Assembly: GCA_020073395.1 (NCBI GenBank) | Contig: JAIQFF010000001.1 | Coordinates: 1 to 64,000 of the forward strand | DNA length: 64,000 nt | Direction: 5' to 3' | Source: Terriglobia bacterium | GTDB taxonomy: Bacteria > Acidobacteriota > Terriglobia > Terriglobales > Acidobacteriaceae | Shown here: positions 27,665 through 36,164 of the stretch, one piece after another | How positions within the stretch are numbered: the stretch's first letter is position 1 | Layout: each line of letters begins with the position of its first letter | The notes under the pieces: generated by a model | Seen by the model: the letters and a program-made list of their open reading frames with translations, nothing else | Databases searched by the model: none | What the model was told of the DNA's origin: nothing | Program-made: the position numbers and the translations under genes

Positions 27665-27683
27665 TCCTATACTAGTATCAGGA
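27665..27683. promoter_or_regulatory. palindromic operator candidate in the divergent 27408-27749 gap
   Basis: The perfect 10-base palindrome ATACTAGTAT (27669-27678) is flanked by TCCT on the left and, one base offset, AGGA on the right. It lies ~70 bases before the XRE-regulator start, in the 342-base gap between divergent genes, otherwise AT-rich and without a visible gene. Autoregulation by the adjacent regulator is a plausible reading, not shown. Confidence 0.4.
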
Positions 27684-27749
27684 AATTTGTCAGCCGCGAA
27701 GTATAGCCTCGAAATCAAGTAGAGGAACGCAGCTGACCCGGGGCATTCG

Positions 27750-28595
27750 ATGCAGGCTCCTGACGGTAGAATCGCCGTCCTGGCGGCTGGAACAAACCTG
27801 CGTGGTTTACGTGAGCGTCTTGGTCTTACCATGCGTGAAGTGGAAAGCGCCAGCGCGCGAATTGCGGAACGGCACGGAAATGACGAGTTCGGGGTCAGCC
27901 CCAGCCGGTTATCCGACATAGAAACCAAGGGATTGGTTCCCAGCATCTTCCGCCTTTACTCCCTTGCCGTCGTGTATCGCTGCGACCTCCGCGAGATATT
28001 GGCGTGGTACGGAGTCGACTTGAGTCTGTCGGCAGCCGACTTGCAGCTCAATCTTCCTCCCAAGTCACATTTTGAAGAGACGCTGCGGGGTTTGGCCAAG
28101 GTCGCCATACCCACGCGGCTGGATCCTTCGTTCGATCCTCGCCGCAGCGCCAACCTGAGCCGCATGGTCGAGCAGTGGGGATTGGTGCCGCTGGCGTATC
28201 TTGCCAACCTGAGCCAGGACAAATACATGTACGGTTATGTGGGCAGCGAGGACTTCACCATGTATCCGCTGCTTCCACCCGGCACTTTTCTGCAGGTTGA
28301 CGAAGCCAGAAATAAGGTTGAGCAAGCGCTGTGGCGTTCCGAGTTGGAGCGTCCCATCTATTTCGTGGAGACGCGCGATGGCTACACCTGCTGCTGGTGC
28401 AGTGTGAAGGGTGAACAGATCGTGCTGCATTCCCATCCGCTTTCGCCCGTGCCCGTGCGGGTCTTGCGCCATCCTCAGGAAGCGGAAGTGATCGGCCAGG
28501 TAGTGGGAATCGCCCTCAAGCTGGGGGAATGGCGTCCGGTGGAGTCCTTACCGGAGCCGAAAGCAGACTCGAAAGAGCAAATAACACTGAACTGA
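27750..28595 (+). CDS. XRE-family regulator with S24/LexA-like C-terminal domain
   Basis: 281 residues. The N-terminus has a Cro/CI-type helix-turn-helix (~15-75: NLRGLRERLGLTMREVESAS, SRLSDIETKGLVPSIFRLYS). The C-terminus resembles a LexA/CI S24 fold (MYPLLPPGTFLQVDEARNKV, then RPIYFVETRDGYTCCWCSVK, QIVLHSHPL, EAEVIGQVVGIAL), but the usual catalytic Ser after the Met-x-P element is not evident, so I expect sensing or dimerisation rather than self-cleavage. The ATG at 27750 lies downstream of a palindrome. It overlaps the convergent gene at its 3' end by 80 bases. Targets unknown; the nearby peptide and membrane genes are candidates. Confidence 0.8.
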   Translation: MQAPDGRIAVLAAGTNLRGLRERLGLTMREVESASARIAERHGNDEFGVSPSRLSDIETKGLVPSIFRLYSLAVVYRCDLREILAWYGVDLSLSAADLQLNLPPKSHFEETLRGLAKVAIPTRLDPSFDPRRSANLSRMVEQWGLVPLAYLANLSQDKYMYGYVGSEDFTMYPLLPPGTFLQVDEARNKVEQALWRSELERPIYFVETRDGYTCCWCSVKGEQIVLHSHPLSPVPVRVLRHPQEAEVIGQVVGIALKLGEWRPVESLPEPKADSKEQITLN

Positions 28596-28947
28596 AGTGG
28601 CGTGCGGATCCGCCGTCGAGATCTTGCGGAAGCAAGGCCGGCGCCTGGTTTCGAAGCCGCTCCATAAACTCACCCGCAGTCATCTTTAACGCCTCACTCG
28701 ATACCATCACATCATCGCGTAAGGTTCGAAGCGGAGTGCGCAGCAGTCTGAGGAACAGCAGACGGTGCGCCTCCGCAAGAGCCTGCTGCGCTGCCACCTC
28801 ACCGTAAGCCCGGGTCAGCCCCCAATGCGAATAGTTGCCCGAAGCTGCGTCCCGCAGACTCGCGAGATATTCGATCTTCCCGACTGTTCCCACGACCCCT
28901 GCAAGCGTCGTTGCCGACAAATCTTCGAGAGCTGATTTCAGCGCCAT
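28516..28947 (-). CDS. conserved-looking 143-residue protein, unknown function
   Basis: The protein starts MALKSALEDLSATTLAGVVG and is mainly helical (YSHWGLTRAYGEVAAQQALA, EAHRLLFLRLLRTPLRTLRD). No signal peptide or membrane helix is evident. It converges on, and overlaps by 80 bases, the XRE regulator, and is divergent from the secreted-peptide gene, with ~110 bases between them that contain an inverted repeat. The protein-like composition of both overlapping frames favours this gene being real. I do not recognise the family. Confidence 0.62.
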   Translation of the reverse strand: MALKSALEDLSATTLAGVVGTVGKIEYLASLRDAASGNYSHWGLTRAYGEVAAQQALAEAHRLLFLRLLRTPLRTLRDDVMVSSEALKMTAGEFMERLRNQAPALLPQDLDGGSARHFSSVLFALSSLLSAPVRTPPDAIPPA

Positions 28948-28959
28948 TTTCCGATTTCA

Positions 28960-28977
28960 GAAAACCCTACAGTTTTC
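28960..28977. promoter_or_regulatory. inverted repeat GAAAAC-N6-GTTTTC upstream of the peptide gene
   Basis: GAAAAC (28960-28965) and GTTTTC (28972-28977) with a 6-base spacer lie 13 bases before the start of the minus-strand 143-residue gene and ~80 bases before the peptide gene. An AT-rich operator placed between divergent genes is the simplest reading; no protein is assigned. Confidence 0.35.
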
Positions 28978-29058
28978 GGCTTTGTGAAAAAGAACCCCAA
29001 TTAAGGCCGACGTTACCACGGTTGAACCTCCCAAGCCACCCGAAAAAGGAGTTCCACC

Positions 29059-29187
29059 GTGAAACGATTCTTGCTGTTTCTCATCGGAAGCATACTGCTC
29101 GCAGGTGCACTTTCAAGTCCAACCTTTGTCAACGCAGATGGAGGTCCCAGACCGCAATGCCCGGGGCGTGAAATCTGTAAACCCTGA
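29059..29187 (+). CDS. short secreted two-cysteine peptide (42 codons)
   Basis: GTG 29059 is preceded by AAAGGAG at 7-base spacing. The 42-residue product has a signal peptide (MKRFLLFLIGSILLAGALSS, then PTFVNA) and a mature part of ~16 residues, DGGPRPQCPGREICKP, with two cysteines five residues apart that could form a small ring. It is too short for usual ORF tracks. Secreted short Cys peptides act as signals, toxins or substrates of modifying enzymes; none of those roles is shown here. It lies between the XRE regulator/143-residue pair and two membrane-protein genes. Confidence 0.65.
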   Translation: MKRFLLFLIGSILLAGALSSPTFVNADGGPRPQCPGREICKP

Positions 29188-29331
29188 TTCGTGGAAGCTG
29201 CTGTAGCTATTGCGAAACGGAGGACGTGAGGCGACAGGATCGCTTGGAGACGGGTTGAACTTCGTTTCCAGGTCTGGGGAATAGTGTTTGCGGTTGGGCC
29301 GCAAAACGGGATATAGTTTCCGCGGTCTGCC

Positions 29332-30089
29332 ATGTATCCGCACTCATTCCTGTGGCACTACCTGTGGATTGCGCCCCACGCCCTCCAAGTCATTGTCGCC
29401 GTAGTCATGTTGCGACGCGGCTGGTTTCGAGAGTTTCCGGTGTTCTTCGCCTACACCGTGTTTCAGATCCTGGAGGAGGGACGCTTTTCATCCTGGATCA
29501 CAGTGCGGCGGTCTCCGGCTATCAGTATTGGTGTGCCCACTCTGTCGGACTGGCGATTGACGTCACGTTGCGGTTCGCCATCATCTTTGAGGTCTTCTCC
29601 AGCATTTTCAGGAACTATCCCGGCCTGAAACATTTATGCCGGATTCTTTTCCGTGGAGCTATCGTGGTTCTGCTGTTTGCCGCAATCACAGTTGCGGCTC
29701 GTGCGCCCGAGTTCGGTATGTTCCCCTTCCTCTCCAGAATCCATATCCTGGATCTCTCCGTGAGCGTTATGCAAAGCGGCTTGTTGATCCTGCTGGTAGG
29801 ATTGTCTTCCTATTTCGGCCTTTCCTGGCGCAGCCTGGCTTATGGCATCGCGTTTGGCCTCGGAGTTTTTTCCAGTGTCGATCTGGCAGCGGAGACCATA
29901 CGGGTTTGGACCGGGCCCGTGGCCGGCTACGCTTTTGATTTTGTCACCATGGCGACCTATCACTGTTGCGTAGTGATCTGGCTGGTGTATCTCCTGGTGC
30001 CTGAAACGGCGCGCCTCACGGTGAAGGAATTGCCGGAGAATAGCCTGGAGCAGTGGAATGCTGAGTTACAACGTCTGCTACTGCAATGA
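29332..30089 (+). pseudogene. polytopic membrane protein gene with a -1 frameshift
   Basis: ATG 29332 begins a protein (MYPHSFLWHYLWIAPHALQV, RREFPVFFAYTVFQILEEG-like stretch) that loses sense near 29470-29485. The frame one base back takes over with TLFILDHSAAVSGYQYWCAH and runs to 30089 through about six membrane helices (RFAIIFEVF, LFRGAIVVLLFAAITVAA, MQSGLLILLVGLSSYFGL, HCCVVIWLVYLLVPE). The junction falls in the G-rich run GGAGGAGGGACG, so one lost G would explain it. True mutation and sequencing or assembly error cannot be told apart. The repaired protein is ~252 residues. Its stop overlaps the next start (ATGA, 30086). Confidence 0.65.
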
Positions 30090-30625
30090 TTCTCTCCATC
30101 ACCCTGGTCGTCATCGCGCTGGCGATTCTGCTTTTGCTGCTCTACATCGAAGGCGGCCAGAACTGGCCCGTGAATGGCGTGGAAGATCTGGCCGGTCGCA
30201 CCCGGCCCATAGATCTGGAAGCTTTTCGGAATCTGGTGGATACCCAGGAAGAGGACTTCCTCCGCGCCAACCTGCCCCGGCGTGAGTTTCGCGCGGTGCA
30301 GAGAGAGCGCACGCGAGCGGCGCTGGAGTATATCCGCAACACCGCCCACAATGCGGCCTTCCTGCTGCGTATGGGCGAGGCCGCAACGCGGAGCGACGAC
30401 CCCCGCATCGCGGAGGCGGGACGGCAGTTGATCGGTAGCGCATTGCGCCTGCGTGCGTACGCGCTACTCTCAGCGGCCAAGCTCTATGTACGCTTGGTGC
30501 TTCCAGAGGCCCGGCTTTCCTATGACACATTGGCCGACAACTATCAACATCTCAGCGTTTTAGCCAGTCAGCTCGTACTAATCCAGTATCCCACCCAGGC
30601 AGCTCGCCTTTCGGGGTTGCTCTGA
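30086..30625 (+). CDS. membrane-anchored helical protein, unknown function
   Basis: 179 residues: one N-terminal membrane helix (LSITLVVIALAILLLLLYIE) and a cytosolic, mostly helical domain (REFRAVQRERTRAALEYIRN, AYALLSAAKLYVRLVLPEAR). The start overlaps the stop of the frameshifted membrane gene, so the pair is translationally coupled and probably works together. I do not recognise a family. The clean coding potential here suggests the upstream frameshift is recent or artefactual. Confidence 0.72.
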   Translation: MILSITLVVIALAILLLLLYIEGGQNWPVNGVEDLAGRTRPIDLEAFRNLVDTQEEDFLRANLPRREFRAVQRERTRAALEYIRNTAHNAAFLLRMGEAATRSDDPRIAEAGRQLIGSALRLRAYALLSAAKLYVRLVLPEARLSYDTLADNYQHLSVLASQLVLIQYPTQAARLSGLL

Positions 30626-30800
30626 GAAAGACGTCAAAGTTTGTTCTGAAAACCTGAATTCCACAGGTTGGCAAACTGGAAGCCCTGAACCACGGTCTTT
30701 TCCGGAAACGGAACAAGTAGCAAAAAAGGTATTTCTCGGCTAGACAATAGCACTATAATTCGTGCCATTTGCCGAGGGGGGTTGAGCGGGCTCGTGCAAA

Positions 30801-32852
<2,052 letters not shown>

Positions 32853-33587
32853 ACCGCCGGATTATGACGATCCATCGGCACCGTGCCGCCTCACCGGCAG
32901 CTCCATCCCCGCAAAAATTGAAATCCTGGCCGCTCCGGCCGCATAAGTAGCCCGTGTTTGCCTCAATTTAGGGGCGATCCGGAGTTTGGAACTCCAGCTG
33001 CCATGGAGGCTGAGTCGGGCACTCACCCGTAGGTGCCAAGCGAATATCCCCGAAATCATGCGAGGTTGCCACGATCCGGCTGGCGTACGCGATGTTGGAC
33101 GCCGGGAACGAGGATCGCAGTGTTGTTTTCAGAGCGCAACCCGGAGCAGCGCCGGCAAAACCGAACCAGGCCCCGCTTTCTTAACGGACTCCTGGGGGCC
33201 GTGGCGATCCGAGGCCAGGCGCGGCATGGCCCGGAGGAAGGTGCTCGGGTTGTTTCAGTCCAGGTGGAAGCGCAGCCAACGAGAATCGGGTGGAGCCCGA
33301 CCGCCGCGCCGAACCCGGGGCCGAGTATAGAGCCGGGCATTGATCCGCTGTTTCTCTTCTTGTGCGGCCTGTCCTGGCGGACGCAGGCCAATGCCAGCGC
33401 CGGCTGGGAACTCGTCCGGTGCCTGAAGCCTTCGGGGCAGACAGCGCGCATCGCGGCCGCCTTGTTGGCGCAGGCCGAAAATGTGCAGCTACCGGATCCG
33501 GACCTGGTTCGGGCCAGGGACGGCCCAGGCAAGCCTCCCCCGGAAAATGAGCCGGCAATGCTGGATGTCAGCAAGGTGGTGGCGACG
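32853..33587. other. 735-base region without a recognisable gene
   Basis: Between the sigma-54 activator and the Crp/Fnr gene. A plus-strand frame stays open from 33033 into the Crp/Fnr gene, but its translation is Arg/Pro/Gly-rich and shows no domain, typical of chance openness at high G+C. I see no tRNA, repeat-family member or strong hairpin. It may be a long leader or decayed sequence. Confidence 0.5.
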
Positions 33588-34307
33588 ATGAATACTCCGT
33601 ACGGACTGGAAATTATCGAGAACTGTGTCTCCTGCAAGTTGCGAAAAGACAAGTGGTTTTGTGGCCTGTCTTCCGACGTGCTGAAAGCTTTCAGCGCAGC
33701 CAGCCATCTGAGTACCTATCCCGGCGGCGCGGTGTTGTTTGTCGAAGGTCAGACTCCTCGCGGCGCCCTGGTGCTCTGTTCGGGCAAAGTCAAGCTTTCG
33801 ACGACCTCTCGCGATGGCAAAGTACTCATCCTCAAGATGGCCGAACCGGGGGAGGCACTGGGCCTGAGCGCGGTAATTTCTGCGACGCCGTACGAGGTGA
33901 CGGCGGAAACCGCGGGTCCTTGCCAGGTGAACTTCATCGATCGCGAGTCCCTCATGAAGCTGCTGGACAAATATGGAGAACTGGGACTGCACTCCGCCCA
34001 AGCGCTAAGCCGGGAATTTCAGTCTGCCTACCGGGACATGCATGAGCTGGTCCTGGCACGCTCGTCGGCGGGCAAGCTGGCACGGTTGTTGCTCTCATGG
34101 AGCGGCGGTCACGAGAGGGAGACTGGAGCCACCGAGATTCGTATCCGCTCCAGCATGACCCACGAGGAGATCGCGCAAATGATCGGTTCATCTCGCGAGA
34201 CGGTTACGCGCTTATTGAGCGAACTCAAGAAGCGGGAGCTGATTCGTCTGGAAGGTTCGACGCTGGTCATCCGCAATCGACCAGCCCTGGAAGCGCTGGC
34301 TGCCTAG
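33588..34307 (+). CDS. Crp/Fnr-family regulator with N-terminal cysteine cluster
   Basis: 239 residues from ATG 33588, preceded by AAGGTGG; ATG 33558 would add ten residues. The start region carries ENCVSCKLRKDKWFCGL (Cys-x2-Cys-x8-Cys), then a cyclic-nucleotide-binding-like beta roll (PGGAVLFVEGQTPRGALVLC, VILKMAEPGEALGLSA-like) and a Crp-type winged helix (MTHEEIAQMIGSSRETVTRL, LSELKKRELIRLEGS). E-x-x-S-R in the recognition helix resembles FNR's E..SR. Three N-terminal cysteines plus Cys in the roll could hold an Fe-S cluster for redox or oxygen sensing; this is inference. Confidence 0.88.
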   Translation: MNTPYGLEIIENCVSCKLRKDKWFCGLSSDVLKAFSAASHLSTYPGGAVLFVEGQTPRGALVLCSGKVKLSTTSRDGKVLILKMAEPGEALGLSAVISATPYEVTAETAGPCQVNFIDRESLMKLLDKYGELGLHSAQALSREFQSAYRDMHELVLARSSAGKLARLLLSWSGGHERETGATEIRIRSSMTHEEIAQMIGSSRETVTRLLSELKKRELIRLEGSTLVIRNRPALEALAA

Positions 34308-34369
34308 CTGTTGAGGGCAGCTTGCAGGGCGGCTGGAACCTCCAACCGGCCGCCTCCCCCCTGTTTGCG

Positions 34370-34470
34370 ATTGCAGATTTGAAGATTTCAGATTGAACAC
34401 CTCAGATTACAGCATGGCGGGGCCCTGCTGGTTCAACAGTCTGCAATCTGAAATCAACAATCTGAAATTG
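34370..34470. repeat. family D AT-rich hairpin (TTTCAGATTG / CAATCTGAAA)
   Basis: TTGCAGATTTGAAGATTTCAG at 34371-34391 pairs broadly with CTGCAATCTGAAATC and CAATCTGAAATTG at 34441-34470; the loop has GCATGGCGGGGCCCTGCTGG. It lies between the convergent Crp/Fnr and LytTR genes and could end both transcripts, though no clear U-tract is seen. Confidence 0.7.
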
Positions 34471-34473
34471 TTT

Positions 34474-35253
34474 CTAGAGTCCGAACAGCTCGCGCAGGCG
34501 CTTGGTCTGGGCCCGGCTGACGGGAATTTCGGTCTGTCTCTTGTCGTCCATCCGCAGTTGGTAAGAACTCTTGAACCAGGGAACAACTTCCTTGATACGG
34601 TTAATGTTGACCAGGTAGGAGCGGTGCGCGCGCCAGAAAAGATTGGGATCCAGGCTGTCCAGCAGTTCTTCGAGGGTACGGCAGTTGGAGTGGCCCTCCA
34701 TGCCGTTAGGCCCGCTGGTCACAACTGTGATCACGCCCTCCTCGATGGACGCGAAACCAATATCTTTCTGGTTGACCAGGAAGAGACGGCCGCCGGCCTT
34801 GATCAGGATCTTGGATGCCTGCGGCTTCTGTGATTCCAGCATCCGGACCAGGGTTTCCAGCTTGTCCGATGAAGCGCCGCCCGATTCCAGCTTGGCCCGC
34901 ACCTTCGCCACCGACTGCGCCACCCGTTTCTTGTCAAAGGGCTTGAGCAGGTAGTCAACTGCGTTTACCTCGAATGCCTTGACCGCGTACTGATCAAAGG
35001 CGGTAGCGAAAACGATCTTGGGCAGGACGACTTTTTTGTCGAGCAGTTTCTTAATCACGCCAAAGCCATCGAGGCCAGGCATTTGCACGTCGAGAAAGAC
35101 CAGGTCGGGATTGTGTTCGCGGATAAGATGGACGCCTTCGACTCCGTTCTTGCCCTGGGCCACAACGTCCACATCCCCGACATCTTTCAGCAGGAAGGCA
35201 AGTTCGTCGCGGGCAAGCTGTTCATCGTCCACGATGACGGCGGACAGAGACAT
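34474..35253 (-). CDS. LytTR-family response regulator
   Basis: 259 residues from ATG 35253, preceded by AGGAGAAGG; the extra upstream codons are excluded. Receiver domain: acidic pocket VIVDDEQLARDE, phospho-acceptor Asp55 in DLVFLDVQMPGLDG, VFATAFDQYAVKAFEVNAVD and KPFDKKR. Linker, then a LytTR DNA-binding domain (GRLFLVNQKDIGFASIEEG, RAHRSYLVNINRIKEVVPWF). Such regulators respond to a 5TM or LytS-type histidine kinase; no kinase gene is adjacent. Confidence 0.93.
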   Translation of the reverse strand: MSLSAVIVDDEQLARDELAFLLKDVGDVDVVAQGKNGVEGVHLIREHNPDLVFLDVQMPGLDGFGVIKKLLDKKVVLPKIVFATAFDQYAVKAFEVNAVDYLLKPFDKKRVAQSVAKVRAKLESGGASSDKLETLVRMLESQKPQASKILIKAGGRLFLVNQKDIGFASIEEGVITVVTSGPNGMEGHSNCRTLEELLDSLDPNLFWRAHRSYLVNINRIKEVVPWFKSSYQLRMDDKRQTEIPVSRAQTKRLRELFGL

Positions 35254-35312
35254 TCCTTCTCCTAACAGGCGCATTCAAAGTATATCGAGCGGCGGCTGAA
35301 AGTGCCACCGGT

Positions 35313-35376
35313 GGGACGTCGGACTGCGGACGTTGGATCAATAGGTCTGGGGTCTGACGCCCGAGGTCCGGGTCCG
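35313..35376. repeat. family E hairpin (GGACGTCGGACTGCGGACG)
   Basis: GGGACGTCGGACTGCGGACG at about 35314-35333 pairs imperfectly with GGTCTGACGCCCGAGGTCCG near 35351-35370. It fills the intergenic space between the divergent LytTR and rlmB genes, where promoters are expected. Words match the family E copies at 13.9 and 40.0 kb. Confidence 0.65.
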
Positions 35377-35417
35377 CCTCGCGCTCACACCTTGCCAGGC
35401 AGTAAACTTACGGTTCG

Positions 35418-36164
35418 ATGAATTACATCTACGGAATCAATGCCGTCGCTGAAGCGTTGAAGGCACGAGGACGATCGTTTGAATGGGTCGGCGTATTGAA
35501 AGAGCGTCATGACCTGCGTTTGCAACGCGTGGTAGAGGAATGTCGCCGGAATGGCGTCGCGGTGCGCTTTCTTCCACGCCCTGAACTTGATCGCATGGCG
35601 GGAAACAATGCCCATCAGGGCGTGGTAGCGATTACCTCGGGCAAACAGTACAACCACCTGGATGACGTGGTGGCCGCCAAACGCGGACAATATTCTCTGG
35701 TGGTCGTGCTCGATGGAATTGAGGATCCGCACAATCTGGGTGCGATTCTTCGTACCGCCGATGCTTCCGGCGCTGATGGAGTGGTGATTCCGGAGCGGCG
35801 CGCGGCGGGGGTGACCGCAACTGTGATCAAGGCATCCGCCGGCGCCAGCGAGCACCTTCCCATTGCTAAAGTGACAAACATTGCCCGCACCCTGGAAGAG
35901 TTGAAAGAAAAGAATTTGTGGATCGTGGGGCTGGACGAGCGCGGCACCCAGAGTTACGACGCGCTCGACTACAACATGGATTGTGCCATTGTGCTGGGAT
36001 CCGAAGGCAAGGGCGTCCACGATCTAGTGGCAAAAAAGTGCGACTTCCTGGTTTCCATTCCCATGCTGGGGAAAGTGCCGTCGCTCAATGTGTCGGTGGC
36101 CGCGGGAGTCGTGTTGTATGAGATTGTGCGGCAGCGCAGGATCAAGGCTGCGGATACAAAATGA
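35418..36164 (+). CDS. rlmB: 23S rRNA 2'-O-ribose methyltransferase RlmB (SpoU family)
   Basis: 248 residues. N-terminal L30e-like substrate-binding domain (YIYGINAVAEALKARGRSFE), then the SPOUT domain with motif 1 GIEDPHNLGAILRTADASGA, motif 2 IVLGSEGKGVHDLVAKKCDF and motif 3 IPMLGKVPSLNVSVAAGVVL. RlmB methylates G2251 of 23S rRNA in E. coli; substrate choice here is inferred from family. Stop overlaps the next gene start (ATGA at 36161). Confidence 0.92.
   Translation: MNYIYGINAVAEALKARGRSFEWVGVLKERHDLRLQRVVEECRRNGVAVRFLPRPELDRMAGNNAHQGVVAITSGKQYNHLDDVVAAKRGQYSLVVVLDGIEDPHNLGAILRTADASGADGVVIPERRAAGVTATVIKASAGASEHLPIAKVTNIARTLEELKEKNLWIVGLDERGTQSYDALDYNMDCAIVLGSEGKGVHDLVAKKCDFLVSIPMLGKVPSLNVSVAAGVVLYEIVRQRRIKAADTK

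Noticed and set aside
29470..29485. Programmed -1 frameshifting in the membrane-protein gene
   Set aside because: No X XXY YYZ heptamer or downstream pseudoknot could be seen; a lost G in a G run is simpler.
33033..33587. N-terminal extension of the Crp/Fnr regulator
   Set aside because: Arg/Pro-rich, no homology-like pattern; the family starts near MNTPYGLEIIENC and 33588 has a Shine-Dalgarno.
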